A stretch of 64,000 nt of DNA. It comes from an uncultured Prevotellaceae bacterium (GTDB lineage: Bacteria; Bacteroidota; Bacteroidia; Bacteroidales; Muribaculaceae). The position numbers and the translations under genes were made by a program. Location of the stretch: assembly GCA_947165485.1 (NCBI GenBank), contig CAMVAP010000005.1, forward strand, positions 27,607 through 91,606, read 5' to 3'. The notes beneath the pieces are model-generated. The model worked only from the letters and a program-made list of their open reading frames with translations. It was not told the DNA's origin and did not search any database. Positions 9,137 to 18,500 of this stretch are shown here, in pieces. The first letter of the stretch is position 1, and every line of letters begins with the position of its first letter.

Positions 9137-10033
9137 TTAATAGTTGGGATTCACAGCCGACATCAGACCTTGAACCGACAAGCTCTTATTCACAATATTC
9201 AACTGATCATCAAGTACATAGCAGCAAGGAAACACACGCAAGTCCAGGTCGCGTGCCATCGTCTCGCTGCAACCGATCGTCCAGTTGTCGGCATAACCGG
9301 CTGCCGTGGTTGCCCACTCGGCACTGTACTTGTTACCACACAGGCACACCAGCACCGCTTCGCCCGAGTTCAACAAGGCGTTGAGAGCCACGTCAGTGCT
9401 CAGTCGCAACCGACCGATCATGCTGTCGGTACTATCATCCAGGAACAGCAACACATAGGACTTGACACCAGCCAAGTCGCTCAAGCGATGCTTCAACCCG
9501 TCGATGCCAACATACTCTAAATCAAGCTTTGCGCCCACCTGCACCGCATTGATGCGGGCCAACTGGGAGGCATAGTGGTCACGCACTTCACGCGGCAACT
9601 GCTTGGATGCCGCTAGTGGCTTGGCAAACGCCACATAGACCTCATCACTCCAGTACTCGGCTTCGGTACCATACAACGCACGCTCGGCCACCTCGCCCAG
9701 CTTCTGCAAGTTGGCGGTGTTGGACTGGGCCTTGTTGATCAGGTCTCGCACCACGCTCATCACGATATTGCGATGGGAATAGCGGAAGAAGTCCACAAAG
9801 TCGCGGAAAGTCCTCTCAAACGCCACATCATCGGCAATCGGACGGCTGATGTCGTAGTTGTCCCAAAAGTGTGTGATGATGTAATTACAGCGGCTTTCCA
9901 GGGTCGAACACGTGTCAGGAGCCATCGGATAGGCAAACAACGTGCCTGGCTGCTGTTCGGCCTGCTGATCCTGGGCTATCGCCACAGCACCAGCCATCGT
10001 CAAAGCGGTGATTAATAGCAATATACGTTTCAT
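9137..10033 (-). CDS. Periplasmic DUF5106/thioredoxin-like protein lacking CxxC
   Basis: The start is placed at the second methionine of the open frame (10033) because it gives a normal Sec signal peptide (MKRILLLITALTMAGAVAIAQ); the first ATG at 10060 would add nine residues. The N-terminal ~170 residues fit DUF5106 (IITHFWDNYDISRP, FFRYSHRNIVMSVVRDLI), which in Bacteroidota usually precedes a thioredoxin-fold domain. The second half has the fold's outline (KSYVLLFLDDSTD, RVFPCCYVLDDQLNIVN), but the redox CxxC after the first strand is missing; the position reads LDDSTDS. It may be a redox-dead binding protein. It heads the run that includes doxX and mnmA. Confidence 0.75.
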   Translation of the reverse strand: MKRILLLITALTMAGAVAIAQDQQAEQQPGTLFAYPMAPDTCSTLESRCNYIITHFWDNYDISRPIADDVAFERTFRDFVDFFRYSHRNIVMSVVRDLINKAQSNTANLQKLGEVAERALYGTEAEYWSDEVYVAFAKPLAASKQLPREVRDHYASQLARINAVQVGAKLDLEYVGIDGLKHRLSDLAGVKSYVLLFLDDSTDSMIGRLRLSTDVALNALLNSGEAVLVCLCGNKYSAEWATTAAGYADNWTIGCSETMARDLDLRVFPCCYVLDDQLNIVNKSLSVQGLMSAVNPNY

Positions 10034-10209
10034 TATCTTCAATATATACTCATTGAACACTTTTAATTAAGGTGCTAAATTACTACAAAACGGGCAATCA
10101 CACCCCACCCTGGCCCAAAAAATAGCTACCCGACAACATTTTTTCACAATACCAGCACCCACCCTGGCATCCAGCCAGCCTGCATCACCACACCCCGGGC
10201 AAGAAAATG

Positions 10210-10252
10210 GGCTGGAGCGCCGTCCCGTGGGAAGCACATCCAGCCTTTTTAT
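10210..10252 (+). terminator. Terminator-like hairpin with no gene upstream
   Basis: GGCTGGA (10210-10216) pairs with TCCAGCC (10239-10245) around a GC-rich loop that contains CCC/GGG pairing, followed by TTTTTAT. This has the form of an intrinsic terminator on the plus strand, but no plus-strand gene precedes it; an unannotated small RNA is possible. It could also act on the minus strand as a leader structure for the DUF5106 operon only if that transcript started unusually far upstream. Confidence 0.45.
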
Positions 10253-10580
10253 CATGACGCTAATGGGGTAGTTTTCAAGCGTGGTAGTTCATTATGAGGG
10301 TGATTGGATTTAATGTGATGCAAAATTACAACACTATTGATTTTACCATTATGAAAATTGTAACTATTTGTTAGGATTTTTTGTGGTTTTTTGACCTGAA
10401 CTTTGTGTTTTTTTAACCCGATTATATAGCAAAACATTAACACACAGTATATTACTTATCCAAATTACAGTTATCAACCATCTTTTTTCCACACCAGCCA
10501 TGTTGCACGTAGCGACAGGACGCTGCCCGCTTGGGTTTCCAGTAGTTCATGCAGGTTTTTATTAAAAAAACCTTAACTTA

Positions 10581-10612
10581 TTTGCGCAGGATAAAAGTTT
10601 GATGTAATTTTG
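10581..10612 (+). promoter_or_regulatory. Promoter of tRNA-Val
   Basis: A -33 TTTG at 10581-10584 and a -7 TAATTTTG at 10605-10612, 20 bases apart, match the Bacteroidota consensus and end about 30 bases before the mature tRNA. Confidence 0.75.
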
Positions 10613-10641
10613 CAGTGCTTTTCGACTAGGGAAGCCCCATT

Positions 10642-10719
10642 GGGCAGTTAGCGCAGTTGGTTCAGAGCATCTGCCTTACAAGCAGAGGGTCGGGGGTTCG
10701 AATCCCTCACTGCCCACCA
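10642..10719 (+). tRNA. tRNA-Val (UAC)
   Basis: A complete cloverleaf can be folded: acceptor GGGCAGT pairs with ACTGCCC followed by an encoded ACCA end; D arm; anticodon stem TCTGC/GCAGA with loop CTTACAA, giving anticodon UAC (valine); and T arm GGGGG-TTCGAAT-CCCTC. The CCA is encoded in the DNA. A consensus promoter lies just upstream. Confidence 0.95.
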
Positions 10720-10838
10720 TAACTTGAAGCATTGACTACATTTTGACATTATATTTATTTTAGAAAGGCCGCGAGGCCAATGTAGAGCAAGATAACTAAG
10801 TAACGATTAACAACAATTTCTAAAGAAAAAAACTCAAC

Positions 10839-12323
10839 ATGATGGACGAAAATCTGAAGAAGCCCAAAAGGCCTAGAATCGGCGAGAGCAACGGCAATTT
10901 TGAGGAGAATGTCGAAGGCGCACGCTATGAAAAGGTAGAGTACAGCGCCCATGAGTCGCAACAAGGTGATGAATCAACTCCTCACGCTGAAGGTTACCAG
11001 CAACAAGAAGGTTATCAACCCCGACAGGGTGGATACCACCGTCAGGGTGGATATCAGCCTCGTCAAGGTGGCTACCAGCAGCGACAGGGCGGCTATCAGC
11101 CCCGCTATCAGCAGCGACAGGGTGGCTACCAGCCCCGTTATCAGCAACGTTATCAACAACCGCAGGCCGCTAGCGAGCCTCAAACCGACGCTGAAGGCAA
11201 CATCATCAACAACCCCGAGCAGCAGGGCGGATATCAGCCCCGTCAGCAGGGTGGATATCAACAGCGTCAGGGTGGCTATCAGCAGCGTCAGGGCGGTTAC
11301 CAGCAGCGCCAGGGTGGTTACCAGCAGCGCCAGGGTGGTTACCAGCAGCGCCAGGGTGGTTACCAGCAGCGCCAGGGTGGCTACCAGCAGCGTCAGGGCG
11401 GCTACCAGCAGCGTCAAGGCGGCTACCAGCAGCGACAGGGTGGCTACCAGCAGCGTCAGGGTGGCTATCAGCAGCGACAGGGCGGCTACCAGCAGCGACA
11501 GGGTGGCTATCAGCAGCGCCCCAAGCACCATGGCCCCAAGCCCCAGATGCGCTTCACACCCAAGCCCCAGCGCGTCATCTATGAGGAGCCCGCGATCGAC
11601 CCCAACATGGAGGTTCGCCTCAACAAGTTCATGGCCAACGCCGGCATCTGCTCGCGCCGTGTAGCCGATGAATATATCCAGAAGGGACTCGTCATGGTTA
11701 ACGATGTCGTAGTGACCGAGCTCGGCATGAAGATCACCCCCAAGGATGTCGTGAAGTACAACGGCGAGGTAGTGACCACCGAGAAGAAGTGCTACATCCT
11801 GCTCAACAAGCCCAAGGACACCGTCACCACCAGCGACGACCCCAATGGCCGCAAGACCGTCATGGACCTTGTCAAGGGTGCATGTGAAGAGCGCATCTAT
11901 CCCGTGGGACGACTCGACCGCAACACCACTGGTGTGCTACTGCTCACCAACGATGGTGACCTCGCTGCCAAGCTCGCCCATCCCCAATATGTCAAGAAGA
12001 AAATCTACCAGGTGTGGACCGACAAGCCCATCAGCGAGGAGGACATGCAGCACATCGCCGATGGCGTTGAGCTCGATGATGGCCCCATCCATGCCGATGC
12101 CGTGAGCTACGTCTCCCCCACCGACCGCAAGCAGGCCGGTATCGAGATCCACTCTGGCCGCAACCGCGTCGTTCGCCGCATCTTTGAAGCACTGGGTTAC
12201 CACGTGGTGAAGCTCGACCGCGTTTACTTCGCCGGCCTCACCAAGAAGAACCTGCCACGCGGACGCTGGCGCTACCTCACCCAGGAAGAGGTCAACTTCT
12301 TGAAGCAAAACTCATTTGAATAA
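10839..12323 (+). CDS. RluB/RsuA-family pseudouridine synthase with long QGGYQQR-repeat N-terminal region
   Basis: A 494-residue protein. Residues ~265-325 form an S4 RNA-binding domain (VRLNKFMANAGICSRRVADEY). Residues ~325-490 form the catalytic domain, with the active-site aspartate in GRLDRNTTGVLLLTNDG and RNRVVRRIFEALGY near the end. The family isomerises a uridine in 23S or 16S rRNA (RluB, RluF, RsuA); which site cannot be told. The first ~230 residues are low-complexity and end in an uninterrupted run of about 13 heptapeptides QGGYQQR, rich in Gln, Gly, Tyr and Arg, as in RNA-binding condensate-forming proteins (inference). Such tails are known in Bacteroidota orthologues, but length varies. 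Met1 or Met2 may start the protein. Confidence 0.9.
   Translation: MMDENLKKPKRPRIGESNGNFEENVEGARYEKVEYSAHESQQGDESTPHAEGYQQQEGYQPRQGGYHRQGGYQPRQGGYQQRQGGYQPRYQQRQGGYQPRYQQRYQQPQAASEPQTDAEGNIINNPEQQGGYQPRQQGGYQQRQGGYQQRQGGYQQRQGGYQQRQGGYQQRQGGYQQRQGGYQQRQGGYQQRQGGYQQRQGGYQQRQGGYQQRQGGYQQRQGGYQQRPKHHGPKPQMRFTPKPQRVIYEEPAIDPNMEVRLNKFMANAGICSRRVADEYIQKGLVMVNDVVVTELGMKITPKDVVKYNGEVVTTEKKCYILLNKPKDTVTTSDDPNGRKTVMDLVKGACEERIYPVGRLDRNTTGVLLLTNDGDLAAKLAHPQYVKKKIYQVWTDKPISEEDMQHIADGVELDDGPIHADAVSYVSPTDRKQAGIEIHSGRNRVVRRIFEALGYHVVKLDRVYFAGLTKKNLPRGRWRYLTQEEVNFLKQNSFE
11000..11521 (+). repeat. In-frame 21-bp tandem repeat coding for QGGYQQR
   Basis: From about 11246 to 11520 a 21-base unit repeats about 13 times, each coding for one QGGYQQR heptapeptide with silent third-position changes. 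Irregular units (QPRQGGY, HRQGGY, PRYQQR) occur from 11000. Because the unit is a multiple of three, copy-number change would lengthen or shorten the protein without a frameshift. Confidence 0.92.
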
Positions 12324-12336
12324 TCAGCATTCCACT

Positions 12337-12364
12337 CTTGACCCGGCAATGGTGCCGGGTCAAG
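12337..12364 (+). terminator. Perfect hairpin between the pseudouridine synthase gene and asnS
   Basis: CTTGACCCGGCA (12337-12348) and TGCCGGGTCAAG (12353-12364) form a perfect 12-bp stem with loop ATGG, 14 bases after the stop codon. No T-run follows, so it may be an attenuating or RNA-stabilising structure instead of a full terminator; asnS starts 35 bases later. Confidence 0.6.
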
Positions 12365-12398
12365 ATGAATCAACAATAAGGACATCAAGAAAATCACA

Positions 12399-13790
12399 AT
12401 GGCTTTGAAACGTACTAGAATCGTTGACATCTTTGATCCCGCGCTTGTGGGTCAACAGGTGTGTGTGAAGGGCTGGGTACGCAGCCGCCGCGGTAACAAG
12501 TTTGTGCAGTTCGTCGCTCTTAACGACGGCTCCACCATCCACAATCTGCAAATCGTCATCGACCTCGAGAAGTTCACCGAGGAGGAGCTGAGACCCATCA
12601 CCACGGGCGCCAGCCTGCACGTTGAGGGTATGCTCGTACAGTCACAGGGCAAGGGCCAGACCGTCGAGGTACAGGCCCAGTCCATTGAGATATACGGCAC
12701 TTGCGGCGATGACTATCCCATGCAGAAGAAAGGCCACACCCTGGAGTTCCTGCGCACCAAGGCGCACCTGCGCATGCGCACCAACACCTTTGGTGCCGTC
12801 TTCCGCATCCGTCACCACCTGGCATTTGCCATCCACAAGTTCTTCAACGACAAGGGATTCTTCTACCTGCACACGCCGCTCATCACCGCCAGCGACTGCG
12901 AGGGTGCCGGCGACATGTTCCAGGTAACCACGCTCGACCTGGGCGACCTGCCCAAGACCGAGGACGGCAAGACCGACTACTCGAAGGACTTCTTTGGCAA
13001 ATCAACCAGCCTCACCGTGTCGGGGCAGCTTGAGGGCGAGCTGGGCGCAACGGCCTTGGGTGCCATCTATACCTTTGGCCCCACCTTCCGCGCCGAGAAC
13101 AGCAACACGCCGCGCCACCTGGCCGAGTTCTGGATGATTGAACCGGAGATGGCTTTCTACGACATCACCGACAACATGGACCTCGCCGAGGAGTTCATCA
13201 AGTTCTGCGTGAACTATGCGCTGGAGCACTGCCAGGACGACCTGGAGTTCCTCAACAAGATGTATGACAACACCCTCATCGAGCGCTTGCACAGCGTCTT
13301 GAAGGAACCGTTTGTGCGCCTCACCTACACCGAGGGCATCGACATCCTCAAGCAGGCCAAGAAGAAGTTTGAATTTCCCGTTGACTGGGGTGTGGACCTC
13401 CAGAGCGAGCACGAGCGTTACCTCGTCGAGGAGCACTTCAAGCGCCCTGTCATCCTCACCGACTACCCGCGTGAGATCAAGGCCTTCTACATGAAGCAGA
13501 ACGAGGACGGCAAGACCGTTCGCGCCATGGACGTGCTCTTCCCCATGATCGGTGAGATCATTGGCGGCAGCGAGCGAGAGGCCGACTACGACAAGCTCAT
13601 GAGCGAAATCGAGCGCCGCGGCATCCCCATGAAGGACATGTGGTGGTATCTCGACACGCGCCGCTTTGGCACCGTACCTCACAGCGGTTTCGGTCTGGGC
13701 TTCGAGCGCCTCATCCTCTTTGTCACTGGTATGGCCAACATCCGTGACGTCATCCCCTTCCCCCGCACGCCCAACAACGCCGAGTTCTAA
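12399..13790 (+). CDS. asnS: Asparaginyl-tRNA synthetase
   Basis: A 463-residue class IIb aminoacyl-tRNA synthetase that charges tRNA-Asn in the cytoplasm. An N-terminal OB-fold anticodon-binding domain ([19 protein letters not shown], residues ~20-40) is followed by the catalytic core with motif 2 [20 protein letters not shown] (near residue 230) and motif 3 [17 protein letters not shown] (near 430). Length is standard and the gene looks intact. It follows the pseudouridine synthase gene by 75 bases and ends about 120 bases before a terminator. Confidence 0.96.
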   Translation: MALKRTRIVDIFDPALVGQQVCVKGWVRSRRGNKFVQFVALNDGSTIHNLQIVIDLEKFTEEELRPITTGASLHVEGMLVQSQGKGQTVEVQAQSIEIYGTCGDDYPMQKKGHTLEFLRTKAHLRMRTNTFGAVFRIRHHLAFAIHKFFNDKGFFYLHTPLITASDCEGAGDMFQVTTLDLGDLPKTEDGKTDYSKDFFGKSTSLTVSGQLEGELGATALGAIYTFGPTFRAENSNTPRHLAEFWMIEPEMAFYDITDNMDLAEEFIKFCVNYALEHCQDDLEFLNKMYDNTLIERLHSVLKEPFVRLTYTEGIDILKQAKKKFEFPVDWGVDLQSEHERYLVEEHFKRPVILTDYPREIKAFYMKQNEDGKTVRAMDVLFPMIGEIIGGSEREADYDKLMSEIERRGIPMKDMWWYLDTRRFGTVPHSGFGLGFERLILFVTGMANIRDVIPFPRTPNNAEF

Positions 13791-13908
13791 CCTCCCCTCC
13801 CACCATCGCTCGACGTTAACGCGACAATACAATGCCAGCCGCGACAGCACCACCGCTGCCGCGGCTAGTTATTTGGGAATCATCACAACGTTAACTTAAT
13901 TTAGATTA

Positions 13909-13940
13909 CCAGTGCCATTTTTCGGCACTGGATTATTTTT
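13909..13940 (+). terminator. Rho-independent terminator after asnS
   Basis: CCAGTGCC (13909-13916) pairs perfectly with GGCACTGG (13924-13931) around loop ATTTTTC, followed by ATTATTTTT. It lies ~120 bases beyond the asnS stop and ~120 before recA. Confidence 0.8.
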
Positions 13941-14060
13941 ACTTTGCATCGTCAAATCGACCCACCCCCTGTCACCAGGATGCCTGGGTCAATCCATGCC
14001 GTGGCTCTCGTCACGGCCAGCAAGGAACTCACAACAATTCACCAATAACAAGAAACAACT

Positions 14061-15170
14061 ATGACTGAGCAGATTTTAAAACAAGAAGTGATGATTGACG
14101 GGCAACAGGTGCTGAGCATCGCCACGCCCGACATTGTGAACAACCACGTCACCGAGACCGCCCCACACTCGCCGCGAGTCATCGAGGTGGATCCCATGAA
14201 GATGCAAGTGATGCAGAATGCTGTGGCCAAGATTGAGAAGGCCTTTGGCCACTGCGCCATCATGCGCATGAATGATGAGAGCGTCGAGGATGTCGATGTC
14301 ATCCCCACGGGCTCGATCGGCCTGGACAAGGCTCTGGGCGTGGGGGGCTATCCACGCGGACGCATCATCGAGATCTATGGTCCCGAGGCTTCGGGCAAAA
14401 CCACACTGGCGCTTCACGCCATTGCCCAGGCGCAGCTCATGGGCGGCATCGCAGCCTATATCGATGCCGAGCACGCCTTCGACCGCTCCTATGCCGAGGC
14501 TGTTGGTGTCAACACGCGCAACTTGTGGATCTCGCAGCCCGACAACGGTGAGCAGGCACTGGAAATCGCCGACCAGCTCATCCGCTCGGCGGCCATCGAT
14601 GTCATCGTCATCGACAGTGTTGCAGCCCTTACCCCCAAGGCCGAAATCGAGGGCGAGATGGGCGAGAGCAAGATGGGTCTCCAGGCACGATTGATGAGCC
14701 AAGCCCTTAGGAAATTAACAGCCACCATTGCAAAAACACGCACCTGCTGCATCTTCATCAATCAGCTGAGGGAGAAACTCGGCGTCTTGTTCGGCAACCC
14801 TGAGACGACCACTGGCGGCAATGCCTTGAAGTTCTATAGCAGCGTCAGGCTCGACATCCGACGCCTGGCACACATCAAGGATGGCGAACGCGTCTTGGGT
14901 GCCCAAACCCGGGTCAAGGTTGTCAAGAACAAGGTCGCCCCACCCTTCCGCAAGGCCGAGTTTGACGTCATCTACGGTCAGGGCATCAGCCGCGAGAGCG
15001 AAATCATCGACATGGGCGTCGAGGCCGGTGTTGTCAAGAAGAGCGGCGCTTGGTTCAGTTGGCAGGACATGCGACTGGGACAGGGGCGCGAGGCTGCCAA
15101 GCAGTACCTCATCGACAACCCTGACACTGCCAACGCCATTGCCGACGCCATCCTCCACAACAACCATTAA
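14061..15170 (+). CDS. recA: Recombinase A
   Basis: A 369-residue DNA-dependent ATPase for homologous recombination and SOS control. Walker A is GPEASGKT (about residues 111-118), Walker B lies in [19 protein letters not shown] (near 180), and loop L2 reads [20 protein letters not shown] (near 235). The core is intact. The first ~50 residues (before [13 protein letters not shown]) form a longer than usual N-terminal extension with no recognisable domain; an internal start at about 14194 (MKMQVMQ) is possible. It is alone on its transcript: a terminator precedes it and a perfect hairpin follows 33 bases after the stop. Confidence 0.95.
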   Translation: MTEQILKQEVMIDGQQVLSIATPDIVNNHVTETAPHSPRVIEVDPMKMQVMQNAVAKIEKAFGHCAIMRMNDESVEDVDVIPTGSIGLDKALGVGGYPRGRIIEIYGPEASGKTTLALHAIAQAQLMGGIAAYIDAEHAFDRSYAEAVGVNTRNLWISQPDNGEQALEIADQLIRSAAIDVIVIDSVAALTPKAEIEGEMGESKMGLQARLMSQALRKLTATIAKTRTCCIFINQLREKLGVLFGNPETTTGGNALKFYSSVRLDIRRLAHIKDGERVLGAQTRVKVVKNKVAPPFRKAEFDVIYGQGISRESEIIDMGVEAGVVKKSGAWFSWQDMRLGQGREAAKQYLIDNPDTANAIADAILHNNH

Positions 15171-15203
15171 GCACAATTCTAATACCACGAGAAACCACCG
15201 CAA

Positions 15204-15231
15204 CCGAGTGTGCTGGCACCAGCACACTCGG
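15204..15231 (+). terminator. Perfect hairpin after recA
   Basis: CCGAGTGTGCTGG (15204-15216) and CCAGCACACTCGG (15219-15231) form a perfect 13-base inverted repeat with a minimal loop. It lies 33 bases after the recA stop, without a strong T-run. Similar GC-rich hairpins without U-tracts end several other genes in this window. Confidence 0.6.
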
Positions 15232-15404
15232 TCATTGCCATCCACACCAGCAACCACAAGATCATCCACAAGACAGCAGCCACACGACAGAGTCACCTAT
15301 GCCGCGACTCCCGTCGCGGCCACCAATCAATCACATTGCAATCGATTACATTTAAAAAATCGTTAACGCCACTCGCATTTACACATTATAAATATAAAAT
15401 GGTA

Positions 15405-15412
15405 TATATTTG
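15405..15412 (+). promoter_or_regulatory. Promoter -7 element of the CBM26-type gene
   Basis: TATATTTG matches TAnnTTTG. No good -33 TTTG lies at the right distance (ATTTAC near 15378 is the nearest), so only the -7 box is supported. Transcription would begin near 15419. Confidence 0.5.
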
Positions 15413-15570
15413 CGCACTTTGTTGAGCTTGGGTTATTCCGCAACCATCCGATTCACCTGTAAAAATCAAACATCCATCCGATGATTAAGGTTTTAACTTC
15501 TTGCCATTCAAGGTACCATTATCTTTTATGAACAATTTCAACATTAACAACCAAAATAGAACGATTAAAG

Positions 15571-18500
15571 ATGAAAAATTTAAGATTTCTAACAAAAACA
15601 TGTTTCAGGCAACTTGCCTTGATGCTATGCCTCGCGGCATCCATCCCGCAGATACAGGCCGATGTAACCATTTTGGTGAGAGGCACGGCACCGCACATAC
15701 ATGTATTCAACACAGATGGCACGCCCCCCACTGATGGTTCAACGGGATGGCCTGGAATTCAGATGACCAATAGTACAACTTCCTCAGATGGAACTACTTG
15801 GTACTATGTCAACTATGAAGGGCTGAACTCATGCTCGATTGTCTTCAATAACGGTAATAGCGGCAATAATAACCAGACTTGGGACATCGACAATGTCAGT
15901 GGAACTAATTATTACTATAGCAATGGCAGCAACTATTATCTAAACCTGACGGTTGCCAAGGACAAGGCCGGATATGTTTTCTTTGAAGACACCTATAACT
16001 GGGGTGGCACCCTCAGAGCCCACTGCTGGAACGACAACTACTCCACAGAGTGGCCAGGCGACATAATGACCTTTGTCGGTGGCACCAATGGTGGTCGTAA
16101 CGTTTATGCCTGGAGCAATGAGACCAGCACCCCTGGCATGATTATCTTCACCAATAAAAATGGCGGCACACAACAGACTGGCGACCTCACATACGTCAAC
16201 GGTCGCTACTATTACAACAACGGCAATTCAACTAACGACGACTACTCGAATCTTGCTTTTCCGACACTTCCTACCGCTCCAGTTGTGCCCGACTATTATG
16301 TGGTGGGCGATGATGCATTGATCGGCTATAACTGGGCCACGAATGCCAACTCCCTGATGACCGAGAGCTCGGGCACCTATACATGGACTAAGACCGGCAT
16401 CCACCTCAACATAGGCACCTATAAACTCAAGGTGCTCGATTCAAACAACACGTGGTATGGTGGCAACGACGGCGGCAATGTGGAGGTTTGCGCCAACGAG
16501 AACGGCACCTACACGCTCACGGTCAACTTCGATCCCAGCACCGGCATCGTCACAGCTACATTGAACCGAACTGCTACCGATGCGACCCAAGCCTACAACA
16601 TCTACGTTCGCTATACCGGCAGCGTGGATCCCAGCCATGTCTATCTGCACACATGGAATTCGGCTGCCAGCTATAACGAATGGCCTGGCACCGCCTTGTC
16701 AGACTTGACCACCCAGACCATCAATGGTTATACCTACTATGTATATACCATCAATACCACAGCATCAAGCATCGGCCTGTTGTTCAACGAGAACGGCTCT
16801 AGTTCTACCCAAACCGGCGACTTGTCGGCTCAACCCGGCGACAACTACTTCACCTATGGCGGCGGCAGTTCTGTGACAGGTCCCAGCACCGAACCTGATG
16901 CCATGGTAAACTACTACATCACTGGTTCTGAGGGCCTGGGCCTGGGATGGAGCCACGACAATCCCACAGCCTTGACCTATAACGAGACAACCCAACTCTA
17001 CTCTTACACCTACAACGTTGAAAAGGACGGCACCTACAACTTCATCTTTGCCAATGGCACAAGTGACAACTGGGACACTTTCAACGCCAACTACCGCATT
17101 GGTCCGCAAAGCGGCAACCAAGCCATCGCTCTCAACAACAACTGGGTAGGAACCCAGTTGGCACATACCGATGGCGGGTCTTACCAGATCAACTGTGCCG
17201 CTGGACAGGTGACCATCTACTTCAATCCTGCTACCATGCAGTTTAAGGTCGATGCCACGGCACCCACCTATCAGTACACGTTCTACATCTACCCGTCGGA
17301 TGGCGCCACAACACCCCACATCTACCTGTGGGACAACGCCACGCCCGAGAACATCTATACCCACGCCTTCCCTGGCAACGAGGTGACAGCGACCGAGGTG
17401 CTCGCCGATGGCCGCACTTGGTACAAGTACAGCACTACCATCCTGGTTGATGTTCTCAATGCCATCGTCAGTGGCGGTGGCAGCAATGCCGACAATACCA
17501 AGACCAAGAACATCACCAACTTTGAGCCTGGCACTTACTACATCGTGTGGGATCCTGTGCGCGCCAACGGTGATGAATACAACCACTTTGAGTTGTACAA
17601 TAACCCACCCAGTGCCGTTGGTGACCACAAACTCTTTATCCATGGCGGCTATTATCACGGCGGACAGACCTTCTCCTACACTAGTAACACGGGCTCGGAG
17701 TTGAAGTATGACGGTAACACGGGCAACTACTACATCAACAACATCACCCTGAGCAGCAACGCCACCTTCTGCTTCACTACCCTATTGGGAGAAGACTGGC
17801 AAAGTGTGGGCACCCGTTATGGCAATGGTGGTGCCGATGGTTACACCGTTAACCCCACTGGCAGCACCAACTATCTGGAAGTGACCGACTCAAGGATTAA
17901 CACCAACATGTCGATGGGCGTGTGGAGCGAGACCTATGGTGAATACAAGATGTTCACTGCTGGCGTGTACAACATCATTGCCAACCCCACACAGGGATGG
18001 GTCAAGCTCATCAAGACCGACCACAAGAACCTCTCGCCCATGAATGTGTACCTGGAACAGACTGGCAATGTGGAAATCGACAACATCATGACTCCCGGTA
18101 CCACCTACACGACAGCGATGTTCAGCGGTTACTGGCCCCTGAGTGCCTACAATCAGGAGCAAGGCGGCTGGGACCCCAATAGCGACAGCCAGCACTATCC
18201 CGTGACCTATATCGGCGACACGACCACCGTTGATGGAAAGAAGTGGTGGCACTGGCAAGTGAGCGCCTCGATTGCCGAGGTATTCTTCACCCGCACCAAC
18301 AAGGAGCCTTTCCAGAGCGAAACCATCCATCGCCGCGCTGGCGTGATGTGGTACACCTGGGATGAAGAGAACGGGCAGACCGTCATGACCGACCACACCC
18401 GCGAATACTTTGAGGCCGCTGCCAACGCTTTGCCCTCCAACGCTGTCGTGATTGAAGGCCACTACTATGTCTATTTCATCAACACGCTCGGCTGGGACAG

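Larger units (their letters stand above)
10034..10641. other. Gene-poor intergenic stretch of about 600 bases
   Basis: No convincing protein gene is seen. Two short minus-strand frames (10067-10255 and 10252-10443) have no recognisable domain or start signal. The stretch contains two copies of CCACCCTGGC (near 10106 and 10159), a GC-rich hairpin with a T-run on the plus strand (10210-10252), an AT-rich section (10320-10470) and the promoter of the tRNA gene (10581-10612). Confidence 0.7.
15171..15570. other. 400-base intergenic region between recA and the CBM26-type gene
   Basis: No protein gene is seen. It holds the recA-distal hairpin (15204-15231), an AT-rich stretch (15340-15410), a -7 promoter element (15405-15412) and a ~150-base untranslated leader for the downstream secreted protein. 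Confidence 0.7.

Noticed and set aside
10067..10255. 62-codon minus-strand frame with CxxC-like pairs
   Set aside because: No start signal, overlaps a GC-rich hairpin, no similarity recognised; too weak to call.
11246..11520. Regular 21-base repeats considered as a CRISPR array
   Set aside because: Units are contiguous without spacers, in frame, and code for QGGYQQR inside an enzyme gene.
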